Shown here one piece after another: positions 24,339 to 35,400 of a DNA stretch of 64,000 nt. This stretch comes from Ditylenchus dipsaci (lineage: Eukaryota > Nematoda > Chromadorea > Rhabditida > Anguinidae). The stretch covers positions 180,242-244,241 of the forward strand of contig SADC01000138.1 in NCBI GenBank assembly GCA_004194705.1, in the 5' to 3' direction. The position numbers and the translations under genes are program-made. The notes beneath the pieces were generated by a model, which saw only the letters and a program-made list of their open reading frames with translations, ran no database searches and was not told the DNA's origin. Each line of letters begins with the position of its first letter. The first letter of the stretch is position 1.

Positions 24339-25213
24339 TTAAAGGGGGGGGGGGAACTTTATATACGCATCGTCTTTTGTCAAGAGTTCCAGTCCCTCTC
24401 GGGTGTTTTAATTTACTTTTTTAGTAAGTTTTTTGACTATTAGGTCCAAAAATCATCGAGCAATCGATTGCAACCATTTTCAGCACTGCTTTACTGTCAT
24501 CAACTGCCTCAATTTTGCGATTTCAAGCGAATGACCACCGAAATTAGAGGAAACCAGCCAAAATGATGCGTACTAGGAGCTGAGATTTTTTGCGATTTCA
24601 ATTTACATTATTTTATACAACCGTATGCTGAAAATGACGGCAAAAAGCAGGGCTACATTTTGAGTGTAAGGTTGCAAATGAGTACCGTATTTCCTCTAAT
24701 AAGCGCCCCCGCTCTAATAAGCGCCCCCCCCCCTCGACTTTGAGGGTCTGGATCTCAGTGTAGAAGCAATGTTTTGCAAAGCTGTTTGATACGTTTTCTT
24801 AACTCCCACGAGCTCTACTGATTCCACCTTTTAGATTTTGGTTGAGCACCCAAAAATCTCGAAATCGAATTCCAAATTTTCCGATTTTTGGGGTTTGGAA
24901 AATAAGCGCCCCGGGGCGCTTATTAGAGGAAATACGGTATGTAAATTAAAATTGTGAAAAAGTCAGTTCCAGGATGCTACCGAAAAGTACTGGTATAGTC
25001 CTATTGAGGATTTCATCGAATTGGATTTTTTATATTTCAGCCCTAACTTTATACCAACTTTCCATGTGTATGATAGCTCAAATGAAAGCCCAGAAGCTTG
25101 GCTACATTTTGACACTAAACTTGTAAATAAAAGGAGAAAAAAATAAGGTCTGCAGCCAGTGGTAGTCGAACCTGTGACCTAAGGCGATGCGTATATAAAG
25201 TTCCCCCCTTTAA
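24339..25213. mobile_element. GGGGGAACTTTATATACGC-ended foldback element
   Basis: AAAGG..GGAACTTTATATACGCATCG at the left is mirrored by GCGTATATAAAGTTCCCCCC at the right, with further complementarity between CAAGAGTTCCAGTCC and GGTAGTCGAACCTGTGACC. The terminal GGTTCGACTACC is B-box-like. A related copy ends near 39690. The TACCGTA element 24683-24939 is nested inside. Confidence 0.55.
24683..24939. mobile_element. TACCGTA-type MITE (CTAATAAGCGCCCC word)
   Basis: TACCGTATTTCCTCTAATAA at the left, TTATTAGAGGAAATACGGTA at the right. Word TAATAAGCGCCCC occurs twice on the left and twice in the right arm. The core (CACGAGCTCTACTGATTCCA .. TTGAGCACCCAAAAATCTCG) is homologous, inverted, to 35971-36218, which bears a different word. 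Confidence 0.85.
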
Positions 25214-25507
25214 AATATGGAAAATTGTATCCTTCTTGCAAAATTTTGGGACAAATAAAGGGACGCAACCGTTTTGCCAATGAAACTTGTGCCAGTGAGA
25301 TCACGTTCGCTAATAGCTGTTTTTCTCAAGGACAGTCAAGTCCCGCTATAACGCGACCACCTCAAGTTTGTTCCCGCTCAGGGTCCGATCATTTTTTCAC
25401 CTCAATTTTTGTAATTTTTTTCCAAAATTGATCCGCCAATATAGTCCAAAATATTGTAAGGATTCCAATTTTACCAGTCATTACTGGAAATTATATATTG
25501 TTTTGCC

Positions 25508-27222
25508 GGTGCGTAGACGTTTAGCGGTTGGCGTAACAAATGTTACAAAAACCGCTAAACGTCACACCAAAACGCCAAGCTTTTGAATTTTATAAATTCA
25601 TTTTAATTTTTTTCACGGTCGGGTGTTTTCCTGCTGTTGCATCTCTCTTAATTTTTTTCCCGAAGTCTATTTTTGAGTCCTTTGATAAATTTTCATGAGT
25701 TCATGAAGCTTTATGGCACCATTAGAGTACAATATGAAAACGATTTAACATTCTATTGCTTATTCATTCATCTCGTTTTGTTAAGATGAATGACTTCAAG
25801 TGGACTAATACCGACGTTGTTGATAATCTCCAGCGACTCAAAAACAAGAAAGTTTCAGTGGGAGGTATCGTCAACTTCTTGAAGCGGCAGTACAATAAAA
25901 CGTGCGCGCTGATGACCATCTACCGCCATATGCCGAAAGAAAAAACTGTTGATCCGTATCTCAATGATGGAATTGTTGTGTAAGATCTGATTTTTTCATT
26001 TACGCGTTTTTTACAACTGTTTTAGGCCTCTTCAAACTAAATTCAAACCAAACTAAAATCAGTGCGTATCATCCAGCTGGAGAGTGGACAGAAGCCCAGG
26101 CCGGCGAACAAGCTTTACAGTTCTATGAATGAAAAGCTAGATGAGCTTTGGACAGAGTTTGAGGTTGGCTTTTTTGGGAATCTTTTTTGAAAAAAAAACT
26201 TGCTTAAGGAAAACACTGAAAATGCTATGCACGATGCAAGTATTCTTCCAAACGCGCTGAATTTTCTGACTGCTGCCAGTTATTTGCTTGCCAGAGCTGA
26301 GAAAAAAGAGCAGCGTAAAGTTATGAAGAAGCGAGCCAGTAGAATGCGTAAAGTCATGGAGCGATCAGCAAAGCAATCCTCGAGGACAGTGGTACCCGAT
26401 CAAGTTTCAGCGCCTCTATCCCAATCCGATTTTTGCGAACAAGAAGAACCAACAGAATTTCTTCCAATCAAGCCCAATGGTCATTGTTTTTATGGGTTTG
26501 ATAGGTTTTTAAAATTTTCCGCTGTTTATGAAAATGCAAGTTTTTTTAGTCCGTTTGATAAATGATTGTTATGATTGTAATTATTTCAGCTGAGGACTCC
26601 TTTGGTGCCAGGTCTTACTCCTATCATCCGCTACCAGCACAGCCAATTTGATGTTGTGAGCCGAACAAAAAAAATAATAAGAAACCAAGAGTTTAGAAAT
26701 GTTTGTTGTCTAACCCATTGTTGCTAGTTGTTATTGGTTTGAAGTAGAATAAAATTTGGCGTATATTTTACATTGGAGGTGTTTTTATATTTTGAAGTGG
26801 TTTGGACGTTCTTATTTGTGCCGTAATCAATACCCGGGGAAAGGATAGTACATCAAGGCAATAATTGTACAACTATTACCAGCGATTGTTCAATAATTCG
26901 AATAAGGAAATAGTCATCCACTTTTAGTAGACTATGACTCAAGCAACGTAAACCTAGAAAGAAAACCTTATAATGAGTTATAATATATAGGAGAATTACA
27001 TTCTAAACATGCCATAACGCCTCATGAATTCATGAAAATCCATCAAAGGACTTCAGAAGAGACTTCGGGGAAAAAAATTAAGAGAGTACAACAGTAGTTA
27101 AAACACCCGACCGTTCAGAAAGTAATAATGAATTCAAAAAAATTCAAAAGCTTGGCGTTTTGGTGTGACGTTTAGCGGTTTTTGTAACATTTGTTACGCC
27201 AACCGCTAAACGTCCCTATGCC
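25508..27222. mobile_element. Gene-carrying element with GACGTTTAGCGG hairpin ends
   Basis: Left end GGTGCGTAGACGTTTAGCGG, right end the complement of GGCATAGGGACGTTTAGCGG. Each end folds on itself (GACGTTTAGCGGTT..AACCGCTAAACGTC). Arms extend about 200 bp (CGCCAAGCTTTTGAATT; CACGGTCGGGTGTTTT; AAATTTTCATGAGTTCATG). Flanks TGTTTTGC and TGTTTGGT may be a decayed 8-bp duplication. Tip layout matches the MITEs at 906 and 61905. The interior holds the spliced ORF 25786-26651. Confidence 0.75.
25786..26651 (+). CDS. Unidentified spliced protein encoded inside a foldback element
   Basis: Candidate exons: 25786-25979, about 26065-26163, 26209-26479 and 26591-26651 (stop TGA). Junctions 26163/26209 (phase 0) and 26479/26591 (phase 1) are clean; the first join is out of phase by one, so that exon is mis-placed or mutated. 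About 210 aa. Exon 1 reads like a helix-turn-helix (VSVGGIVNFLKRQYNK, then TIYRHMPKE). Exon 3 has a basic helical stretch (RKVMKKRASRMRKVMERS) followed by an acidic, Ser/Gln-rich part (CEQEEPTEF). No DDE, RNase-H, HUH or zinc-finger signature is visible, and I recognise no family. Its place between the element's inverted arms suggests a DNA-binding accessory factor or a captured host gene. Confidence 0.5.
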
Positions 27223-28213
27223 TGTTTGGTGCCGATAAGATTCGCGGTTCCCGCTATAACGCGACCTCTTTTTGAAAATATGGTCACGTTATAGCGGGAA
27301 CCGCGGATCTTATCGGCGAAACCATTAAAATTTTAAAAACAACTCATAAAATGGGAATCCTCACAATATTTTGAACTAGACTAGCGGATAAATTTTGGCA
27401 AAAATTTTACAAAAATTGAGGTAAAAAAAATGGTCGGACCCCAAGCGGGAATGAACTTGAGCGGGTCGCGTTATAGCGGGACTCGACTGTATTGTTATTC
27501 ACTTGTCCGGCAAATTACCACTCATTCGGTAGCTCATCTAAGATGAGTCATCTTACTGTCTACGAATAAGTGGTAATTTGCCTGACAAAGAAATAACAAT
27601 ACTTGGTGAAAGAAGCTATTAGCGAAAACATACCATTGGAAAAGTGATTTCATTGGCAAAAAAATTCCATTGGCAAAAAGATCTTATTGGCAAAAGTTTC
27701 ATTGACAAAACGATTACGCCCCCAAATTAAGAGGCCCATAGGCGCCTCATATCCCTCGCCAGCACCAAAATTCGCCTTCGCTTCGCCCCGGACTATTTTT
27801 ATTCGTGCCCCAGCACCGCCCCATGCACCAGGGAGATGTGAGGCATTTGGGGGGCTCCGGGCGGGCTCATCACTGATGGTGACCAGTATTGTCAAAACTC
27901 AAGATAAAACTTGAGTTTGGTAAAATCAAAATTTTTTCGATTTTTCGAAAAAAATAATTTTCCCTTTCTTCTTATAAGTTATAACGCAAAGCCTTGACTT
28001 TAGGAGATAGGAAAATATAATTAGACCCGTTTTTCTCACGAAAACTCAACTGAAACCGCCTGAATTTACTAAATTCAAGTTTTACTTTTAGTTTGACTTT
28101 GAGCTTGACCTTCAGTTCTGCGAAGACAAATATTCGATTAGGTCCACGTGTGTTACACATCGTTCACCATCTATTAATTCTAATTTCATATTTCACCTTC
28201 AGTTATCTCAGAA

Positions 28214-28979
28214 ATGACGGACTTTGACGTTGAAACGACGAAGATGATGATGCGAAAGTTTGTGCAGATGGAGAAGGTAGGGTTTTTTGGAGTTGCCGTT
28301 TGTTGTCTCTTCTATGAACCATGTCTATTTCTCTAGCAATTCAAAGAAGCTGCCTATTTCGCTGTTTTCGGGAGGCCTCAGTTCAGTCAGCCGTCACCAG
28401 TCATCCAACAAGCTAAAAACTTGTCGTTCACCTCTCCTGCTTCTACTGCATCGTCTGCCATTGAGGCTGCATCGGCTATTCAGAAGCAATATCTCGCTCT
28501 AACGGGAATACCAGTCAGCTCTACGCCTTCGCCAGATATGAACAGCTCCAGTAAAAGCCAGGAAGATGAACCCATGACTCCAGTTTCCCCAGAAGCGAAT
28601 GAGAATGATAGTTTGACTGAAGTCACAAAGGACGCTGAGAAAGATGGCAACCAGGAAGAGAGTTCTCCTAAAGTTGTTGTGAGTTTCTTTGGTAGCGCTG
28701 CTTTTATTAATGTATCCTATCTTGTATCTTTCAGAATTTTGAATCCATGGGCAAGATTGATGTGGTTGAAGTGTCTGCGGCCCAGTTGCGGCGTGAGCGG
28801 AAATTTAGACTCCAGTTTGTGCACAGCATTTTTTTTCTACCTAACTTTCCTTCCTATTTCAGGAAGAAGTACCAGATCATGAAGCGTGGAAGGTTTTGGG
28901 AAATAAACGAACTCCGAAAAGAAGGTGGCCTTTGAATTATCATTTACATATATTGTCCATTCCTCGTCGATTGAAATAA
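28214..28979 (+). CDS. Small unidentified host gene, about 201 aa
   Basis: Exons 28214-28276, 28337-28678, 28735-28818 and 28863-28979, all joined in phase 0 through introns of 44-60 nt; the sum is 202 codons with stop. The N terminus is a charged helix (MTDFDVETTKMMMRKFVQME) running into KQFKEAAYFAVFGRPQF. A Ser/Thr/Pro- and acid-rich low-complexity middle follows, then a conserved-looking IDVVEVSAAQLRRERKFR and a basic tail. If the last 44-nt intron (GTGCAC..TTTCAG) is retained, the frame instead ends at 28935 with a different C terminus. AATAAA at 28975-28980 overlaps the spliced stop, which mildly favours the shorter form. No family recognised, no membrane segment or signal peptide. TTLL9 exons begin 460 nt downstream on the same strand. 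Confidence 0.65.
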
Positions 28980-28980
28980 A
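28975..28980 (+). terminator. Poly(A) signal of the 28-kb gene
   Basis: AATAAA in an AT-rich stretch just before the TTLL9 region. Confidence 0.5.
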
Positions 28981-29442
28981 GTGTCATTTACTCTTTATGA
29001 GTTTTTCTTAAAGTGCTTAGGTCATCGTTTTCACAGCATTAATTCTATGCCTATTTAGCATGAATTTCCATAGGAACCGGTCGACCGCCCTGAATTTGTA
29101 CCTGACCCGAGTATTGAAATTCTCTTGTCATTAAACTGTTTCTGAATGGTAAGCAAGTGATTAGCAGTTCTTTATTCTCCGTCTTTTTAGTCCACTCTTT
29201 TCATAATCTAAGCGTAGGACTTGAAATCTTGTCTCACAAAATGCATTAAATTTTTCTGCTCAAGCATTTGCAGCCGTTCAAGTGTAAAGTAAACATTCCC
29301 ATAAAGTTTTTTTTTCATATTACACATACTTTTTAAATTATCGGCAAGTCATGGCTTTGGCAACTGTTGCAGACAGTAATAAATTCGTAAAGTAAACTTT
29401 TGGGGTAATTACCCATAATTTAAAAATGATATTTGCTTTTAG

Positions 29443-32400
29443 GAAGCGAAAAATATTATGGAAATCTGCTATGAACAACACAATCCTGGAAGTTTTGAGC
29501 TCAAGACCGGGATGGGTATCCACTACGTAACTAAAGGATATTTCCTACTTAAAATTATAATTATTTTCGTTAAAGTGGAGATGATTGGCTGTTCTTTTGG
29601 GTGAACCGTGAGTGGATGGTGAACTCATTCGATAGACATAAGTTCAAAGAAGGCCAGTTGGTGTGCCATTTCCGTAATGATTTTGAGGTGTGGCAAGTTT
29701 GTTCTCAATTTCACTGCACAGCCATCAACTTCAGTTGACCAGAAAGGACTGTTTGATCAAGAATCACAAGAAGTTTCGCAAGATTCCTGAAAATTTTAAT
29801 AAGTAGTGATTTCGTGTATCTCTTCGATTTTAAATAGTTAATTTAGGACGGAATTTCTACCTGTAAGGCTTTTTGGTGTTTGCGTTCATTTTATGTTTAT
29901 TTTAAGGCAAGTTATGTTGTGCCAGTAAGGTTTTTGGCTTTTGTTTCGGATACTTATAGCGATTAGTTTAGTTGGAATATCATTTGTTTGTGGAGGAGTT
30001 TCGGAAATACCCCCCAGACACTGTGTACTAATTTTGTGTTTATTTGGTAATAGCAATAAAATCGAGTTTCGATGTGAGTCCAATTTCGAAACCGATTTAA
30101 ATGGAAAGCCACCAGTTCAAAAGAAAGCCAGTTCGTAGTGATTGCCGGCATAAGTGAAAAATATAAAAACCTACTTGCTGGAGTCCTAAAGTATCAGCTT
30201 CTTTTTTACGAATTTTTTAAAGTACTCAGACCATTCGTCAGGACTCATGATTGTATGTTTGTTTCAGCTGGATAATGAAACCAGTAGCTGGAGCCCAGGG
30301 CAAAGGTAACTTTAGTTTCTTTTAATTAGTTGACAAAAATGTATTTTCTATGTCAGGCATATTTCTATTCCGCAAGCTCAAAGGTTTTTAATGCATTTTT
30401 TTTCAAAATGAATTATCATAATGCTACTGTTTCTTTTTTTGGCAGATATTACTGAGTGGAAAAAGGTAAGATAATATTGGGCCCTTATTATTAATTTTTA
30501 ACTTACCGTTCCACCCATGAATTTGAGAAGGACAAGAAAAGCACAGACACAGAAACTCAGCCGTATGTGGTCCAGAGCTATATTCACAACCCTTATTTGA
30601 TCGGCGGCAAGAAATTTGACATTCGACTTTACGTCTTAGTCACTTCTGTAGGGCTTTGAACTTTTTTTGCTAGTTTAATCTACCGATGATTTAGTTCCGA
30701 CCCCTAAATGTGTGGATTCACCGCGAGGGATTCGCTCGCTTCTCCCACTCCAGATACAGGTCCTGATTGTTTGCAGTTGGACTCTCTAACTTAGCATAAC
30801 AAGGGGATTGACCAATTTTTGTGTAAAGTAAGAGTGTTCTATAGAAGGCATTGTTCACTAAAATACAACTCGGCTGTCCTAAGTTGAAGTGTCCACTGCA
30901 TATAAGCAATATACAGTTCACTTGCGCCGAACTGTTTAGCCTCGAGTCTGTGGAAGACGCCTACGTCCATCTGACCAATGTCGCTATAGCTAAGTCTGCG
31001 TCTGGTAACCTAGTTTAAATTTTTTTATTTTTTTTGTTTCTACAAAAAATAGATTATGATCCGGAGATCGGATTAAAATGGTCATTGGACAAACTGAAAA
31101 GGTACACATGTGCTATACATGGACTGGAGACTGTAAGTTTTTACTTCCAATAGACGAGTATAAATCTGAAATCGATAATATATAAATTAATTATTAAAAA
31201 TAGGGTTGCATTCGGTCGGTTAACCGAAAACCGGTTTCAGAAAAACCGGGAAAACCGAAAACCGGGTTTAGCAAAATACTGGTTTATTTACGATAAAAAT
31301 TAACCGAAAATAAAGTACATGTTGGTTAACCGGCCGAAACATTTTGAAAAAACCGGAACCGAAAACCGGCTTTCAAATAAACTGGTTTTTAAAAACCGAC
31401 CGATCTATAAAAAACCGACCAATGCAACCCTAATTAAAAAGGCAAAAATCGGACAAAAGTTCAGTTTTTATTAAGAATTGAAGGCGTGCGGTCAATTCGT
31501 CCACGGTCAATTCGTCCACGGTCAATTCGTCCACAGGTCAATTCGTCCACAGGTCAATTCGTCCACAAATTAATTTAAACTAGCTTTTTATTTATTTTTA
31601 CTAGTTTTGGACATTAAAAAAGTGTTCATGGACGTTTTGTGTATGATTATTGATATTTTTGCAAATTTTTTTACTGAAGGCACCTATTAGATGCCACGTT
31701 TAGCTAACACAGTAAAAATGTTTTTTTTAATAGTGGAAATTTTGCTAAAAAAACTTGGTCACTTCTAAATTATTGTTCGTCTTATAAATGTGGGAATGAA
31801 AATTATTGGAATAAGTGCGACAGAAAGGATTCTAAAAGGGGCCACTAATCACACAAGGGCCACTGACAAGAAGATGTTGAACATAGTTTTGAATACTGGG
31901 GCCTACCGCATAAATAAACTCTGGTATGCATACATTTTCATGCATCCAGAGTATCTTTCGAGTGATTGGTGTCTAAGGTATGTGGGTGTGCGCATCTCAA
32001 CTCCAAGCCCCCAAGCCCCCTGCGCCCCCGAAGGGGGCGCAGGGGGCTTGAGAGTTAGAGATGCGCGCACTCACTTACCTTAGACATGATTCCGAGAAGT
32101 ACTCTTGATCATAAAATGCATATAGAGTCTCTTTTTGCCACGGCCCAGTTGAAAAACATGGTAAGACAGCCAAAATATACCAATATTTTCTGATAAAACC
32201 AAAGTTTTCGATTGACTTTTTAAATACAACAGAAAAACTAGTTTAAATTAATTTGTGGACGAATTGACCTGTGGACGAATTGACCTGTGGACGAATTGAC
32301 CGTGGACGAATTGACCGTGGACGAATTGACCTAGAGCCAAATTGAATTCCTGAACTGTTATTAACATTTTTAGGTAGAAAAACTGCTGTGCTCCATAGGC

Positions 32401-35400
32401 TGGATCATAATCCACAGCTTGCGAAGTGTTCAGAGCCTGATAATCCAGGACAGCCACTGTTTTGAACTATATGGTTATGATGTGTTGCTAGACGACGAGT
32501 TGAAGCCTTGGTTGTTGGAGGTCATATATACGCACTACTCATAGGGCAAAGCTTTTCATTGCTGCAAAAAGACTTTTTTTTGCTACCAAAGGACTTTTTT
32601 TGCTGCAAAAAGACTTTTTTTACGTCAAAAAGACTTTTTTTGCTGCAAAAAGGACCTTTTTTGCTTCCAAAGGACTTTTTTTGCTGCTAATTTTGTCTAA
32701 TGCAAAAAGACTTCTTTTTGCTGCAAAAATACTTTTTTTCGCTGCAAAAAGGCTCCTCGTGCTGCGAAAATACTTTTTTTGCTGCAAATATTGTTTTGCT
32801 TCATATGCCTTCGTTGCAGCGTTTTTCACTAGAAATATCAATTATTATACTTATTTTGCGGTCAACTTTGTCCACAAAATTCTTTTTATTTATTAGGAAC
32901 GAATAAACCATGCTATTCAACCCAAAATTGTGTGCTGAAAATAGTTTGTTGAGACCAAAAGTCTGTTTTTACTAACTAGAATCTCAATACCCTGGGTTAT
33001 TTATGAAAAAAAAACAAGAGTATCCACTTTAAAGTAGTCGACCTTGAAATTAAGGGAATCATTCTGATTGAGCATACAAATGATTATATCATGCCTAGAA
33101 CAGTGCCCTGAGTACGTTAGTGTATATGAAAAGTCGGTTTTTTGTCGCGAAATTTTCAGGCAGTACTCAAGTTGTCCAGCCGGACCGTTCTGGGAGAATA
33201 AGCGACTACCTAGGTTTCCAAAGTGTGATTTATTGACGAGTGAACAAATTCACCGTCGACCGTGGTGCGCAAAACAGATAAATTTATCTGAACCGATAAA
33301 TTTATCTACCAGATGCAATTTTATCTGACAGATAAAATTTAACTGCCAGATAAAATTTTATCTCATGGATAAAATTTTATCGGTCAGATAAAATTCGATA
33401 TTTTAATAAAAATCATTAGAAAATAAAAAAATGGGTTTCACACTTGCAAATCTATAGAAATTTTCAAGAATAATAGTGACTAAAATATTTGATGGGTTTC
33501 GCAAGAAATCCTGGCTGAAAAATTTGGAAACCCATTAACTATTTTAGTCACTATTATACTTGAAAATTTCTATAGATTTGCAAGTGTGGAACCCACTCTT
33601 TATTTTTTCAATGATTTTGATTTAAAAATCGAATTTTATCTGACGGATAAAATTTTGGTTAATCATTTTTTCTGTGGCAAATTTACTTTTTTTTTGTGGC
33701 AAAAATGTTTTTTTGTGGCAAATTTTTTCTGTAGCTAATTTTTTTTTGTGGCAAATTTATTTTGTAGCAAATTTAGTTTTTTTGTGGAAATTTAATTTTT
33801 TTTGTGGCAAATTTACTTTTTTGTAGCAAATTTATTTTTTTCTGTAGCAAATTTTTTTTTTGTAGCAAATCTGATTTTAGTCTGTAGCACATATATTTGA
33901 GTTAGTGTGCTTATTTATTTCTAAAAATTTTAGAATCATATACATATATCTGTTGATACACTTGATCCGCTTGATTTTTTAGTCTTTTTAGACTGAAAAT
34001 CGATTTTCAAGAAAAGTAAACTGAGAATTTCGGTTTGGTCCAGCAGTTGAAAATTGCAAATTCCTGAAAGATCATAATCAGTTGGCAGAAGATCCCACTT
34101 GTACCCGGCTATTTCGGCCAGCACTCTTTTCTTTACATGAGAAAGCCCGTTGAGATCCAAAAGGGTACGGACTGAAGTGTTGCTCTTCTCAAAATGGCGG
34201 AGCAAAATATGGCTAAGGTTGAAAGAATCATCATCATGCATTGTATTTATGGTAAACTCGGTAAGCTTGCTCAATTTCATAACTGATCCATCAGAGGATG
34301 TTAAGTAATGAAGCAGCCGAGAGAGTGTGCCAGGTGTGTGTGCTAGATTAGACCTAGGGCCCAGCAGCTTTACCAGCAATTAATAAAATTAAACGCAATT
34401 AAACACTTGTCTTTCATGAAGTCCAAGTCTTTCATAGACTCAGAATACCAATTTCGAGGATTTTGGATGAATAGATAAGCACACTACCTCAAGTATATGT
34501 GCTACAGACGAAAATCGGATTTGCTACAAAAAGAGTAAATTTGCTACAGAAAAAACAAAATTTGCTACAGAAAAAAATAAATTTGCTACAAAAAAAAAGT
34601 AAATTTGCCACAATAAAAAATAAATTAGCTACAAAATAAATTTGCCACAAAAAAAATTTGCTACAAAAAAAAATAAATTTGCCACAAAAAAAGTAAATTA
34701 GCTACAGAAAAAATGATTAAACTATAATAATTGGTAACATTATAGAATGGGTAACACTTTAAAACCTGCCATGTTTTTCAACTGGGCCCTGGCAAAAAGA
34801 GACTCTATATGCATTTTATGGTCAAGAGTACTTCTCGGAATCATGTCTAAGGTAAGTGAGTGCGCGCATCTCTAGCTCTCAAGCCCCCTGCGCTCTTTTC
34901 GGGGGCGTAGGGGCTTGGAGTTGCGATGCGCACACCCACATACCTTAGACACCAATCACTCGAAAGTGACTCTGGATGCATGAAAAAGCATGCATACCAA
35001 AGTTTATTTATACGGTAGGCCCCAGTATTCAAAACTATGTTCAACATCTTCTTGTTAATGGGCTCTGATTAGTAGCCCTCTTTGTCCCTTCCCTCCCAAT
35101 ACAGCCTTAACTCCTTTTGAAAATGTTTCGTCGGGAATTCAAAAACATTTTTTTTTGAAATTTCTTAAATTTTTCACCTTGGGGACCAAGGCAAATCGAA
35201 TTTTTTTTCGATTATTCGAAAACCAAAGTGTTTCCGTGCCTATTCAGAGCACGAAAATCAAAATGGGACGGGTCCTTTCCCCTTCAAGAAAAGTAAATTT
35301 TTCGCTAGCTGGGGGGGGGAGATGGGATTCTATAGTCTAGCCAATAATTGATATTTCTAGTAAAAATGCTGCACAGAAGGCATTTGTCTTGAAAAGTTCA

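Larger units (their letters stand above)
25333..27489. mobile_element. CAGTC-ended foldback element hosting a second gene-bearing element
   Basis: CAGTCAAGTCCCGCTATAAC at the left and its counterpart GTTATAGCGGGACTCGACTG at the right (TA after the right end, GA before the left). Arms of about 160 bp pair (GTTCCCGCTCAGGGTCCGA; CAAAATATTGTAAGGATTCC). The word CCCGCTATAACGCGACC also forms a hairpin at 27247-27303. The 25508-27222 element is inserted in its middle. Confidence 0.75.

Noticed and set aside
25147..25200. tRNA gene on the minus strand (GGTTCGACTACC)
   Set aside because: Only a B-box-like motif; no cloverleaf could be drawn, and the motif is part of an element end repeated at 39640.
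31500..31575. Regularly spaced 15-mers resembling a CRISPR array
   Set aside because: Repeats abut with no spacers, are mirrored in the opposite arm of a foldback element, and the DNA is eukaryotic.
32508..32906. Four ORFs of Phe/Lys-rich repeats
   Set aside because: Products of the CTGCAAAAAGACTTTTTT tandem array.
34847..35047. ORF conserved between 31790 and 34847 repeats
   Set aside because: Conservation follows from DNA-level homology of the palindromes; the start is internal and the GC loop reads as low complexity.
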